Shown: positions 18,490 to 27,740, numbered from the stretch's first letter. The stretch: 42,984 nucleotides of DNA from Salidesulfovibrio brasiliensis JCM 12178 (GCF_001311825.1 NZ_BBCB01000019.1:1-42984); one strand, 5' to 3'. The notes: generated by a model not told the origin, from the letters alone. Program-made: numbers and translations.

Positions 18490-19805
18490 TGCTGCCGCAG
18501 GAGCTCATTCGCAGGAAACGCGACGGGCGTCCGCTTTACGCCAAGGACATCGCGGCTTTTATCAAAGGCATCGTCGAGGGCACGGTGTCGGAAGGGCAGG
18601 TGGCCGCCCTCGGCATGGCGGTTTTCTTTCAGGGCATGTCCATGGACGAGTGCGTGTCGCTCACCGAGGCCATGACCCGTTCCGGGCGGGTGCTTGACTG
18701 GGATTTGCCCGGGCCGGTGCTCGACAAGCATTCCACCGGCGGCGTTGGCGATCTCGTCAGTCTGGCACTCGGCCCGCTGGTGGCGGCCTGCGGCGGATTC
18801 GTGCCCATGATCTCCGGCCGCGGGCTCGGGCATACCGGCGGCACGCTGGACAAGCTGGAATCCATCCCCGGATACGTGGCCGTGCCAGACGAGGCGCTTT
18901 TCAGAGAAACGGTGGAGCAGGCCGGATGCGCCATCATCGGCCAGACCGCCGATCTTGCCCCGGCTGACCGGATTTTCTACGCCGTGCGCGACGTCACCGC
19001 CACGGTGGAGTCCGTGCCGCTCATCACCGCTTCCATTCTTTCCAAGAAACTCGCAGCCGGGCTGGATGCATTGGTCATGGACGTGAAGACCGGGTCCGGG
19101 GCGTTCATGCAGTCGCTTCAGGACGCCGTGGAGCTGGCGGACAGCATCGGCAGCGTTGCGGCAGGGGCAGGGCTGCCCTGCACCGCGCTCGTCACCGACA
19201 TGGATCAGCCGCTTGCCCCGTGCGCGGGCAATGCCGTCGAAGTGCTGGAGGCGGTTCGTTTCCTGACCGGGGAGCGCGATCCCCGGCTGGAGGAGGCGGT
19301 CATTTCTCTCGGCACGGAGATGCTTCTCTTGGGCGGCATTGCGGATGATGCGGCATCGGCCCGCGAGCGGCTTCATGATGCGCTGGACAGCGGGGCGGCG
19401 GCAGAGCGGTTCGAGCGCATGGTGTCCATGCTCGGTGGGCCTTCGGATGTGCTTTCCAGAATCGAGACCCTGCTTCCGGCTGCACCCGTTGTGGAAGACG
19501 TGCTGCCCAAGCTTGGCGGAACGCTGCAAGGCGTTGACGCCCGCTCGCTTGGGCTTGCCGTGGTCACGCTCGGAGGCGGCAGGACACGGCCGCAGGACGG
19601 CGTCGACCATGCGGTGGGCCTCACGAACATCGCGCGAGTTGGGGATGCCGTCGGCCCAGGCAAGCCGCTGTGCACCATCCACGCCCGTACACGGGATGAT
19701 CTGGAGGCCGTACGGCATTCGGTCCTTGAAGCCGTGCGTGTCGGTCGGGAGCCTGTCCGGGAAGAACGTCCCGTCGTCATTCGCCGCATCGCCGCCACCC
19801 GTTAG
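18489..19805 (+). CDS. deoA: thymidine / pyrimidine-nucleoside phosphorylase
   Basis: Splits pyrimidine nucleosides with phosphate to base and (deoxy)ribose 1-phosphate. 438 aa. The family signature SGRGLGHTGGTLDKLESIPG and the phosphate-binding KHSTGGVGD are intact, and the C-terminal domain is present. Whether it is thymidine-specific (DeoA) or broad (Pdp) cannot be decided. Start overlaps the cdd stop. The 47 nt after the stop lead into a TPP riboswitch that belongs to the next gene. Confidence 0.93.
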   Translation: MLPQELIRRKRDGRPLYAKDIAAFIKGIVEGTVSEGQVAALGMAVFFQGMSMDECVSLTEAMTRSGRVLDWDLPGPVLDKHSTGGVGDLVSLALGPLVAACGGFVPMISGRGLGHTGGTLDKLESIPGYVAVPDEALFRETVEQAGCAIIGQTADLAPADRIFYAVRDVTATVESVPLITASILSKKLAAGLDALVMDVKTGSGAFMQSLQDAVELADSIGSVAAGAGLPCTALVTDMDQPLAPCAGNAVEVLEAVRFLTGERDPRLEEAVISLGTEMLLLGGIADDAASARERLHDALDSGAAAERFERMVSMLGGPSDVLSRIETLLPAAPVVEDVLPKLGGTLQGVDARSLGLAVVTLGGGRTRPQDGVDHAVGLTNIARVGDAVGPGKPLCTIHARTRDDLEAVRHSVLEAVRVGREPVREERPVVIRRIAATR

Positions 19806-19852
19806 GCATTGCCTCTTGCGGATTCATTATCAGCCTGTTACACCTCGCCCTG

Positions 19853-19934
19853 TCCGATAGGGGTGTCCCGCACGGCGGGACTGAGATCACACCCTCAGAA
19901 CCTGAAGCAGTTGACGCTGTCGTAGGGAATCGGA
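19853..19934 (+). promoter_or_regulatory. TPP riboswitch (THI element)
   Basis: All conserved blocks are present in order. Closing stem TCCGAT (19853-19858) pairs with ATCGGA (19929-19934). GGGGTGTCCCG is followed by a variable stem and CTGAGA (19881-19886), then ACACCC, AACCTGAAGCAGTT and GTAGGGAA. This matches the thiamine pyrophosphate aptamer. No intrinsic terminator with a T run follows, and the next start is 71 nt away. ACTCC (19976-19980) can pair with GGAGT (19995-19999), which covers the cytX ribosome site, so translational control is likely. Confidence 0.95.
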
Positions 19935-20004
19935 AGGCTCATCCCGCCTGTCCTTTTTCTCCCTTCACGGTCTCGACTCCAAGCGAATTCCCAAGGAGTG
20001 TACT

Positions 20005-21210
20005 GTGAACACCAGCAAACTCACCTTTGCCAACCTGTTCTTTCTGTGGTTCGGTGCCGCGGTTTCCGTGGCAGAAATCTTCACCGGCGGCTACCTCGCC
20101 GACCTCGGCTTTGCCCAAGGCATGACCGCCAACGTGCTCGGCCACCTCGTGGGCACGGTCATCCTCGTGCTCGGCGGCGTCATCGGCTATCGCGAAAAGC
20201 TGCCGTCCATCATGTCCATGCGGATTTCCTTCGGCAAGCAGGGGTCCTATCTGCTCTCGCTGGTCAACATCCTCCAGCTCATCGGCTGGACCGCAGTCAT
20301 GATCCTGTTGGGCGGGGACGCCATCAACGCGCTGTGCAAGACGCTCTGGGGCATCGATAATCAAGTGCTCATGTCCGCGCTGGTGGGGCTGTTCATCGCT
20401 TTCTGGGTCTTTATCGGGATTCAGGGGTTCAAGTGGCTGAACATGATCGCCGTGGGGCTGCTGCTCGGCCTGACCGTGGTCATGAGCTGGGTGATCTTTA
20501 CCCAGCCCGCGCCCGCCGAGGCCCCGGCCGCCACCGGCACGTTCGGCATGGGCTTCGAGCTGGCCATCATCATGCCGCTCTCGTGGTTTCCGCTCATCGC
20601 CGACTACACAAGCATGGCGCGGGACTCGAAATCTGCCTGGGTCGCACCGTTCCTCGGCTATTTTGTCGGCAGCACGTGGATGTACTCCATAGGGCTGGGC
20701 GGGGCGATCTTCACCGGCACCGCCGATCCGACCCAGATGATGCTCGCGGCAAAGCTGGGCATTGTGGCCCTGATGGTCATCGGCCTTTCCACAGTGACCA
20801 CCACCTTCATGGACGTCTTTTCCGCCGCCGTTTCCACGCTCAACGTGCTGCCGAAACTGAGCCGCCGGTTCACTGCGGTCTTTTTCGCCGCCGTGGGCAC
20901 CGGGCTGGCCATGTTCTTCCCCATCACGCAGTATGAGTGGTTTCTTTACATTCTCGGTTCGGTGTTCGCGCCGCTTATGGCCATTTTGCTCAGTGATTAC
21001 TACCTGCTCAGGCACGACGCGCGCACCCGCGCCGCCGATCCGCTGGCGCTGATCTCCCTTGCCGTGGGCATCGCATTCTATTATTGGGTCAAGCAGTACG
21101 ACATGGTGGTGGGGCACACACTGACGACCATCGGGTTCACGCTCGTCGTGCATAACGCCATGCGCGTGCTCGTCGGGAGGCGGTCGCAGGCTCCGGTTTT
21201 TAAGGCTTGA
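20005..21210 (+). CDS. cytX: hydroxymethylpyrimidine transporter CytX (NCS1 family)
   Basis: 401-aa integral membrane protein of the nucleobase:cation symporter-1 family with about 12 hydrophobic helices (AAVSVAEIFTGGYLADLG near the N-terminus, MPLSWFPLIADYTSMARDS in the middle). NCS1 proteins under TPP riboswitch control are known as CytX, inferred importers of the thiamine pyrimidine precursor HMP. The start is GTG 20005 with AAGGAG 6 nt upstream. The riboswitch at 19853 is what separates this from a cytosine permease. Intact. Confidence 0.9.
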   Translation: MNTSKLTFANLFFLWFGAAVSVAEIFTGGYLADLGFAQGMTANVLGHLVGTVILVLGGVIGYREKLPSIMSMRISFGKQGSYLLSLVNILQLIGWTAVMILLGGDAINALCKTLWGIDNQVLMSALVGLFIAFWVFIGIQGFKWLNMIAVGLLLGLTVVMSWVIFTQPAPAEAPAATGTFGMGFELAIIMPLSWFPLIADYTSMARDSKSAWVAPFLGYFVGSTWMYSIGLGGAIFTGTADPTQMMLAAKLGIVALMVIGLSTVTTTFMDVFSAAVSTLNVLPKLSRRFTAVFFAAVGTGLAMFFPITQYEWFLYILGSVFAPLMAILLSDYYLLRHDARTRAADPLALISLAVGIAFYYWVKQYDMVVGHTLTTIGFTLVVHNAMRVLVGRRSQAPVFKA

Positions 21211-21225
21211 GGAGGCATTTTTCTC

Positions 21226-21254
21226 TTGCCAACCACGGTTTGTTCGAGTACAAG
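21226..21254 (+). promoter_or_regulatory. candidate sigma70 promoter for rpmE
   Basis: TTGCCA (21226-21231), 17-nt spacer, TACAAG (21249-21254), about 37 nt before the rpmE start. A -35/-10 match only. Confidence 0.4.
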
Positions 21255-21291
21255 TCCCTGTTCCACGCAACCAGCGATCAGGAGTGAGAAA

Positions 21292-21504
21292 ATGAAAAAA
21301 GATATTCATCCCAAGACGTTCGAAGCGACCATCCGCTGCCACTGCGGATACGAAAGCAAGGCCGCTTCCACCAAGGGCGAGCATATTGACGTTGAAATCT
21401 GCGCCAACTGCCACCCGTTCTACACCGGCAAGCAGCGCCTCATCGACACCGCAGGCCGCATTGACCGCTTCAACAAGAAGTACGGTAATTTCAAGAAGAA
21501 TTAG
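21292..21504 (+). CDS. rpmE: 50S ribosomal protein L31
   Basis: 70 aa. Zinc-binding (C+) type of L31: RCHCG and [11 protein letters not shown] provide the CxC and CxxC ligands. ATG 21292 with GGAGTG upstream. First gene of rpmE-DUF1385-prfA-prmC, a gene order seen in many bacteria. A strong hairpin follows. Confidence 0.96.
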   Translation: MKKDIHPKTFEATIRCHCGYESKAASTKGEHIDVEICANCHPFYTGKQRLIDTAGRIDRFNKKYGNFKKN

Positions 21505-21524
21505 CTGTCCCGGTACGATTTTTT

Positions 21525-21561
21525 CAATATGCCTCTGCCGATCGTCGGCAGGGGCATATTG
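21525..21561 (+). terminator. terminator downstream of rpmE
   Basis: 17-bp stem (21525-21541 with 21545-21561, one G-T pair) with a 3-nt loop, followed by TTTTC. The short T run suggests partial termination, lowering readthrough from rpmE into the release factor genes. Confidence 0.75.
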
Positions 21562-21631
21562 TTTTCATCGGGCTTTGACTTTTGCCGAGGAATCCTTACA
21601 TTCCGGCAAGGTCCTTCGTACGTGAAGCCCG

Positions 21632-22615
21632 GTGGAGGAGGACCTGTTTTTCCCTCCAATTTCAGCCGAGGATATGCTGTTGAGCTTCAAGAATCTGCTT
21701 CTCGCCGCCGCAAACACTGTCGGCGGACAGGCCGTGATCGAGGGCGTCATGATGCGCTCGAAAAACCGGCTGGCGATAGCCGTGCGTCTTCCCGACGGAA
21801 CAGTTGAGGTGCACGAGCGCCCCTGGTTTTCCCTCACCAATCATCCCATCCTCAAGAAGCCGTTCATTCGCGGCTTCCCGGTGCTTCTCGAGACCCTCGT
21901 CAACGGCATCAAGGCCTTGAACTGGTCCGCTTCGCAAGCAGTGGACGAGGACGAAGGCGAGCTGAGCAACTGGCATCTCGTGCTGAGCATGGTCATCGCC
22001 ATTGCCGCCGCGCTCGGCCTGTTCGTGGTCGTGCCGCACTTCTTCTCTGTGGGTATGGAGTGGCTCGGATTCGGCGGGGACGTCGATTCCCTGAGCTTCC
22101 ACGCGTGGGACGGCCTGTTCAAGATGCTCATCTTCGTCGGCTACATCTGGGTGATCTCGTTTATCCCGGACATCAAGCGGGTCTTCCAGTACCACGGGGC
22201 AGAGCACAAGGTCATCTGGACCTATGAGGCGGGCGGCAGCCTCGTGCCCGAGAACGCCCGCATCAACAGCCGCCTGCACCCTCGCTGCGGAACCGCCTTC
22301 ATGCTGTTCGTGCTCACGGTCAGCATCCTTTTGTATTCCGTGCTGGTTCCGCTGCTCATGCATTTTTACGTGCCGGACACCTTCGTCCTCAAGCACCTGT
22401 ACATCGTCTCGGTCAAGCTCGTGCTCATGGCTCCCATCAGCGCCATGGCCTATGAGTTGATCAAGTTCGCCGCCAAGCATGAAGGCCGGATGCTCTGCAA
22501 GGTCATCTGTTGGCCCGGGCTGGCGCTGCAGGCGCTGACCACCCGTGAACCCGACGACCGGCAGATTGAAGTTGCCATTGCCGCCCTCAAGTGCGCGGTG
22601 CAAATGGAGGAGTAG
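21632..22615 (+). CDS. DUF1385 family membrane protein (YqhQ-like)
   Basis: 327 aa from GTG 21632, or 313 from ATG 21674 ([20 protein letters not shown]); neither start has an ideal ribosome site. The signature [14 protein letters not shown] near the N-terminus defines the family. A conserved [13 protein letters not shown] and [13 protein letters not shown] follow, with four or more hydrophobic helices. Its biochemical role is unknown; in many genomes it sits between rpmE and prfA, as here, and in Bacillus the homologue is YqhQ. Its stop is 3 nt from the prfA ATG. Confidence 0.88.
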   Translation: MEEDLFFPPISAEDMLLSFKNLLLAAANTVGGQAVIEGVMMRSKNRLAIAVRLPDGTVEVHERPWFSLTNHPILKKPFIRGFPVLLETLVNGIKALNWSASQAVDEDEGELSNWHLVLSMVIAIAAALGLFVVVPHFFSVGMEWLGFGGDVDSLSFHAWDGLFKMLIFVGYIWVISFIPDIKRVFQYHGAEHKVIWTYEAGGSLVPENARINSRLHPRCGTAFMLFVLTVSILLYSVLVPLLMHFYVPDTFVLKHLYIVSVKLVLMAPISAMAYELIKFAAKHEGRMLCKVICWPGLALQALTTREPDDRQIEVAIAALKCAVQMEE

Positions 22616-22618
22616 TAG

Positions 22619-23688
22619 ATGTTCAGGAAACTTGATGAGATCGAAAACACGTTTCTCGATCTCGAAAAGGAGCTTTCGCAGCCCGAAATCTTCAACGATC
22701 AGGACCGGTACCGCAAGGTCACCAAGAGCCACTCGGAACTTGGCGATATAGTCAAGGTCTACCGCGAGTACAAGGAACTGGCGCAGGAGCTTGAGAACAA
22801 CCGCGAAATGGCCCGTGACGACGATGCGGACATTCGCGAGATGGCCAAGGCCGAGATCGCCGAGATCGAGCCCAAGCTGCCGGAACTGGAAGAGCAGCTC
22901 AAGATGCTCATGCTCCCCAAGGACCCGCTCGACGACAAGAACATCATTCTCGAAATCCGTGCCGGTACCGGCGGAGACGAGGCGGCGCTTTTCGCTGCCG
23001 ACCTTTTCCGCATGTACACCCGCTATGCAGAGCACAACGGCTGGAAAGTGGAAATCATGAGCGAGAGTGAATCCGGCGTGGGCGGCCTCAAGGAAGTCAT
23101 CGCCAACGTATCCGGGGACAAGGTGTACAGCCGCCTCAAGTACGAGTCCGGCACCCACCGTGTTCAGCGCGTGCCCGCCACCGAGTCGCAGGGGCGCATC
23201 CACACCTCCGCCTGTACTGTGGCCATCCTGCCGGAGGCCGAGGAAGTGGACCTCGAGATCCGCAACGAAGACCTTCGTATCGACGTTTTCGCGCCTCCGG
23301 TCCCGGCGGTCAGTCGGTCAACACCACTGACTCGGCGGTCCGCATCACCCACGTGCCCACCGGCGTGGTGGTTTCCTGTCAGGATGAAAAGTCGCAGCTC
23401 AAGAACAAGCTCAAGGCCATGAAGGTCCTGCGCTCCCGTCTGCTGCAGGCCGAGCAGGAGAAAAAGCACGCCGAAGAGGCTGCGGCCCGCAAGAGTCAGG
23501 TGGGCTCCGGCGACCGCTCCGAGCGCATTCGCACCTACAATTTCCCGCAGGGCCGCCTGACCGATCACCGCATCAACCTGACCCTCTACAAGCTGGATCA
23601 GGTCATGGAAGGTGACCTTCAGGAGGTCGTGGACGCCCTTGTCGCACACTACCAGAGCGAGGCGCTGCAACAGCAGGCCGAACAGTAG
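22619..23688 (+). CDS. prfA: peptide chain release factor 1, with apparent 1-nt frameshift
   Basis: Terminates translation at UAG/UAA. The frame from ATG 22619 (GGAGG upstream) is normal through NEDLRIDVF, then is lost at about 23290. The next frame carries [20 protein letters not shown] to the stop at 23688. Restoring one C (TTC-CGC) gives [19 protein letters not shown] with the catalytic GGQ, and a 356-aa protein of normal length. As it stands the frame loses GGQ and would be lethal, since prfA is essential. The programmed frameshift known in release factors is in prfB, at a different place and near codon 25. Confidence 0.93.
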
Positions 23689-23692
23689 GCGC

Positions 23693-24573
23693 ATGACCAA
23701 GACTCTATACGACTGCATCGGGGAGTCTGCGGCCTTTCTGGAAGGAAAGGGCGTGGACTCCCCGCTTCTTTCGGCAGAGATCCTTGCCTGCCACGTCCTT
23801 GGCCTCGACCGTACCGGGCTGCTGACGCAAAAGCGCCGCGAACTCGATTCCAAAGAGGTTGAAGCGATCCGGGCGCTGGTGGCCCGCCGTGGCAACGGCG
23901 AACCGGTGGCCTACATCACTGGGCACAAGGAGTTTTACGGCCTTGACTTCAAGGTTGGGCCGGGCGTTCTCATTCCTCGCCCCGAAACCGAGCACATCGT
24001 GGAAAAGGTGGAAGAGCTGTTCGACCCCGCCGCGCCGCTGGCCTTTGCCGACCTTGGCACCGGCTCGGGCATCCTTGGCGTGACACTTGCCTCTCTGTTT
24101 CCTCAAGCACGGGGCCTGTTGCTCGATATCAGCGTGGGAGCGCTGGAGTTTGCTGCGTCCAATGCCGAAAAGCACGGCGTTCGAGAGCGCCTTGAGCTGT
24201 GGCAGGGGAGCATGCTGGAACCGTTTGCCGAGAGCGAAAGCCTTGATCTCGTGGTCAGCAACCCTCCCTATGTGAGCGCCGGTGAATACGAGGGGCTCGA
24301 CCGGGAGGTCGCCGCATTTGAACCGGCCGGTGCGCTGGTCAGCGGGGAGGATGGGCTTGACCACCTCAGGGGCCTGCTTCCGCATGTGGCCGACGCCTGA
24401 AACAGGGAGGTGTCGTTCTCGTGGAAATCGGGTGGCGACAGGGTGCAGCCGCAAAAAAAATAACAGAGGAATATAGTCGTGATTTCGAAGAAATAGCCGT
24501 TCTTACGGACCTTGCGGGTCACGACCGTGTGCTTTTTGCCACTAAGCGGAATTGCAAAAAAACAACACATTGA
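23693..24573 (+). CDS. prmC: peptide chain release factor N5-glutamine methyltransferase, with apparent 1-nt frameshift
   Basis: Methylates the Gln of the GGQ motif in RF1/RF2, so its place next to prfA is functional. Start ATG 23693. The SAM motif ADLGTGSGILG and the glutamine-binding SNPPYVS are intact. The frame stops at TGA after LLPHVADA near 24396. One extra C restores LKQGGVVLVEIGWRQG and continues to a stop at 24571-24573, giving about 293 aa. Without it the last 58 residues are lost. The ribosome site is weak, and the gene probably depends on coupling to prfA. Confidence 0.9.
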
Positions 24574-24686
24574 TACTGATCATGTTGAAAAAACACGAAC
24601 TGTCGCTGGAATGCAACAGGTTGTGAAACGTCTGTTCTTTTGTAAAAGTTGTATAAAAAAGATAGGTTAAGTTCGTTTGTGGCTGG

Positions 24687-24702
24687 TGGCACTGATTTTG
24701 CT
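24687..24702 (+). promoter_or_regulatory. sigma54 (-24/-12) promoter for lpxC
   Basis: TGGCAC (24687-24692), 5 nt, TTGCT (24698-24702), with exact GG-N10-GC spacing. This is almost the full RpoN consensus. Transcription would start about 24713, giving a leader of about 20 nt that contains the GGAGG of lpxC. No sigma70 site of comparable quality was found in this gap. Confidence 0.75.
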
Positions 24703-24732
24703 TATATGCTCACCAGTTCAAACGGAGGATTC

Positions 24733-25656
24733 ATGCTGCAAACCACTATTCGCGAAACCGTACGTTGCACCGGAGTTGGCCTCCACAGCGGAAAACAGGT
24801 CTCCATGGCCCTATGTCCGGCCTCTGAAGACACCGGTATCATCTTCGCAATCCGCAACGGCTCTGGAAACGCGTTTCTGACCCCCAACCCCTCGCTGGTC
24901 GTGGACACCGGCCTTGCCACCACCCTCGGCAACGGCACTGAAACCGTGGCCACGGTCGAGCACCTGCTCGCCGCCATTCGGGGAATGGGAATCGACAATA
25001 TACGCATCGAAGTTGAAGGGCATGAGTTGCCCATCATGGACGGAAGCGCCGCTTCCTTCGTCTACCTGCTCAAGCAGGCGGGCGTTCGCAAGCAGTCTCG
25101 CGCCCGCACTGTGCTGGCCATCAAGAAGCCCGTAAGCTTCGAGCAGGACGGCAAATCCATCAAGGCCACGCCGCATGATGGTTTCTCCGTTGATTACACC
25201 ATCGATTTTTCGCATCCGCTCATCGGTCGCCAGACCGTGTCCATGGAGATTACCCCCGAGGTATTCGCCAAGCATCTTTCCAAGGCGCGGACTTTCGGTT
25301 TCCTCAAGGAAGTCGAATATCTGCACGCCAACGGTCTCGCCCTCGGCGGTTCGCTGGACAACGCGGTGGTGCTTGATGAGTACGGCGTCCTGAACGCCGA
25401 AGGGCTCCGTTTCGACGACGAGTTCGTCAGGCACAAGATTCTCGACTTCGTTGGCGACATGGCCATCATGGGCCTGCCGCTTCAGGGCCATTTCGAAGTA
25501 TTCGCTTCCGGCCATGCTTTGAACAACGAATTCCTCCGTCACCTTGAAGTCAACGCCGACCTGTATCTTGAAAAGGTCGTCCTCAAGGCTGATACCGCTG
25601 CCGAAGAAGCCCCCGAAACTTCCGACGCCTTTGATGCTGTTCCTGCCATGGCTTAA
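24733..25656 (+). CDS. lpxC: UDP-3-O-acyl-N-acetylglucosamine deacetylase
   Basis: Zinc enzyme for the committed step of lipid A synthesis. 307 aa. Zinc and catalytic residues appear in TVEHLLAAI, FVRHKILDFVGD and SGHALNNEF, and RETVRCTGVGLHSG is the usual N-terminus. ATG 24733 has GGAGG 5-6 nt upstream; a longer open frame from 24649 is not supported. It is 159 nt after prmC, with a sigma54-type promoter in the gap. It shows the organism has lipid A-type outer membrane. The C-terminus carries a short acidic/Ala-rich tail after the fold. Confidence 0.96.
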   Translation: MLQTTIRETVRCTGVGLHSGKQVSMALCPASEDTGIIFAIRNGSGNAFLTPNPSLVVDTGLATTLGNGTETVATVEHLLAAIRGMGIDNIRIEVEGHELPIMDGSAASFVYLLKQAGVRKQSRARTVLAIKKPVSFEQDGKSIKATPHDGFSVDYTIDFSHPLIGRQTVSMEITPEVFAKHLSKARTFGFLKEVEYLHANGLALGGSLDNAVVLDEYGVLNAEGLRFDDEFVRHKILDFVGDMAIMGLPLQGHFEVFASGHALNNEFLRHLEVNADLYLEKVVLKADTAAEEAPETSDAFDAVPAMA

Positions 25657-25680
25657 GACTGGATACTGAAAAGCAGCATG

Positions 25681-25710
25681 AAAAAGGCCCGCCATTTGGC
25701 GGGCCTTTTT
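25681..25710. terminator. bidirectional terminator between lpxC and the chemoreceptor
   Basis: AAAAAGGCCCGCCA and its exact complement around a 2-nt loop, T-rich on the 3' side of both strands, between convergent genes. Confidence 0.93.
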
Positions 25711-25716
25711 TTCGTT

Positions 25717-27738
25717 TTAGAACCGTTCGAACTCGTCGTCGCCGGAAGCGTCTTCCGGGTGGTCTCCTTCACCCGGCGGGATGGCCGCCTGTGCGGTCCG
25801 GGCTGTGGCGAGCTTGGCAGGCTTGTGAGCGGATTGCCTGCGTGTGCGTGAATCGCTGACCTTGAAGAAGCTCATGGTGTCGTTGAGCATCTGGCTCTGG
25901 CTGGCAAGCTCTTCGCTCGTGGAGGCCATCTCTTCGGAGCCGGAAGCGTTCTGCTGGATGACCGTGTCGAGCTGGCCCACTGCCGAGTTGATCTGGTCGG
26001 CACCGGAGTTCTGTTCGTTGGTGGCGGCTGATATTTCCTGCACGAGTTCGGCAGTCTTTTCGATGGTCGGGACCAGATCGTTCAGCTTGCGCCCCGCGTC
26101 TTCGGCAACGGCCACGCTGGTGCCGGAGAGCTCGCTGATCTCGGCGGCGGCGTTGCCGCTGCGTTCTGCCAGCTTTCGGACTTCTGCTGCGACCACGGCA
26201 AACCCCTTGCCATGCTCTCCGGCCCGGGCGGCCTCGATTGCGGCGTTTAGGGCCAACAGATTGGTCTGGCGTGCAATCTCCTCGATAATGGCGATTTTTT
26301 CGGCGATGTTGGTCATGGCCTCGACGGTCTGGGTGACGGCCTGCCCCGTATCGCGTGCTTCGCCTGCGGCCTGTGTGGCCAATGTGTTGGTCTGTTGGGC
26401 GTTTTCCGCGTTCTGTCGGATATTGGAGGCCATCTGCTCCATGCTGGAGGAGACTTCCTCGATGGATGCGGCCTGCTGTGTTGCTCCCTGTGACAGGCTC
26501 TGGGCCATGGAGGAGAGCTCCTCGCTGCCGGAAGACACGTTGTCGGTAGCCTCGCGCACATCCTGCACCACGGAACGCAGCTTGTCCGCCATGGCGTTCA
26601 GAGAGGCGGCAAGGACGCCTATTTCGTCATTTTGGTCGATGTCGAGGGTCTTGGTAAAATCGCCGCCAGCCATGTCTTCTGCAAATTGAACTCCCTTGTT
26701 AACCGGACCGGTGATGGCGCGTGTCAGTATAAAGCCGAGAACCATGGCGAGAACAAAACCGACTATCGTTCCTGTAATGGCCGTGGTCCTTCCCATTGCG
26801 GCGTTATCAAATGCGGCCGCCACATCATGATCCGCCTCCTCGATGTTCATGGAAACCAGTTCGCCCAGCTCAGTGAAGACGACGTCCATGGCCTCGTCCG
26901 CTTCGCCGAGAAGAAGAGCGATCATTTCGTCGAAGAGTCCTCGTGTGTTTTCGGCCTCGGCTTGCATCTGAGCGAAAAGGGAAAACACATCCTCGGCGGC
27001 CGGGATCATCTGATTGCTGAAGATGTATCCAGCTTGAATGTCATTTCCATAACTGTATTGCTTTTTGATCGTCCCAACTGCTCGGTGAAATCTGTCGTGG
27101 GGAGCTTTGATTTCTTCTATGAGCTTCAGAATTGTCGGGTTTGTTCCTGAGTATGAGGCTATCCACTTTCCGAAACGGCAGGTTTCGGGGTTATCCCCGC
27201 CTTCGAAAGCCTTGTCCCCGATCAGGAGCTCTGCGACTTTGGATTCGAGTTCGTAGTGATCTCCTCTGAAAGACTGGAGTGTGCCTGCGAGTTTCTCGGG
27301 ATTAAGAATGTCGGATTCAACAATCTTTTCGGATAGTTCAACCACCCGACTGTTGAGGGCGGCTGCAGTCTTGGCCGAGTCCATGAACTGTTTGTGCTCT
27401 CTGGCCTCAGCTTCGTCCTTGGGTATGGCATCGTAATTATTCAAAGCCTTGCCGTACTGCTCACGACTGCTTTTGAGAATGTCGAAGGTCTCCGAACGTT
27501 GCTCTTTGTTCAGATACGGGCTGGAAAGAGTTAGCATGGCAGTTTGAAGCCTGCGAATACCGATCTCGGTTTCCTGAAGATTTCTTACGCTAGGGAGTGC
27601 CGAATTGCCCAATGTGTTAATATGGTCTCCCATATTGCCGAGTTCAATGAACCCCACACCGCCAACAACCAGCGTTATCAGCGCGGCAATCAGAAAACCG
27701 CCTATGAGCTTGGTTCCGAGCTTGAGATTTTTGAGCAT
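25717..27738 (-). CDS. methyl-accepting chemotaxis protein with periplasmic CZB-like domain
   Basis: 673 aa from ATG 27738. TM1 about 11-31, TM2 about 319-339, HAMP about 340-395, and the signalling tip EIARQTNLLALNAAIEAARAG in the cytoplasmic half. The periplasmic part contains H161, C187 in PETCRFGKW, and H214/H218 in PHDRFH, the 3-His/1-Cys pattern of the chemoreceptor zinc-binding domain, normally a cytoplasmic module. The start is preceded by eight G residues and AC instead of a normal ribosome site. Longer starts at 27750 and 27825 are possible but place charged residues before TM1. No C-terminal CheR pentapeptide. Confidence 0.9.
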   Translation of the reverse strand: MLKNLKLGTKLIGGFLIAALITLVVGGVGFIELGNMGDHINTLGNSALPSVRNLQETEIGIRRLQTAMLTLSSPYLNKEQRSETFDILKSSREQYGKALNNYDAIPKDEAEAREHKQFMDSAKTAAALNSRVVELSEKIVESDILNPEKLAGTLQSFRGDHYELESKVAELLIGDKAFEGGDNPETCRFGKWIASYSGTNPTILKLIEEIKAPHDRFHRAVGTIKKQYSYGNDIQAGYIFSNQMIPAAEDVFSLFAQMQAEAENTRGLFDEMIALLLGEADEAMDVVFTELGELVSMNIEEADHDVAAAFDNAAMGRTTAITGTIVGFVLAMVLGFILTRAITGPVNKGVQFAEDMAGGDFTKTLDIDQNDEIGVLAASLNAMADKLRSVVQDVREATDNVSSGSEELSSMAQSLSQGATQQAASIEEVSSSMEQMASNIRQNAENAQQTNTLATQAAGEARDTGQAVTQTVEAMTNIAEKIAIIEEIARQTNLLALNAAIEAARAGEHGKGFAVVAAEVRKLAERSGNAAAEISELSGTSVAVAEDAGRKLNDLVPTIEKTAELVQEISAATNEQNSGADQINSAVGQLDTVIQQNASGSEEMASTSEELASQSQMLNDTMSFFKVSDSRTRRQSAHKPAKLATARTAQAAIPPGEGDHPEDASGDDEFERF

Positions 27739-27740
27739 GT

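Noticed and set aside
19939-21414. 491-aa minus-strand open frame opposite cytX
   Set aside because: Complement of hydrophobic codons; it also runs through the riboswitch and the rpmE start.
21662-23203. 513-aa minus-strand open frame opposite DUF1385 and prfA
   Set aside because: Antisense shadow spanning two real genes.
22619-23688. Programmed frameshift in the release factor gene
   Set aside because: Programmed +1 shifting belongs to prfB near codon 25 at an in-frame UGA. Here the break is near codon 224 of an RF1 gene with no such signal, and eight other genes show the same lesion.
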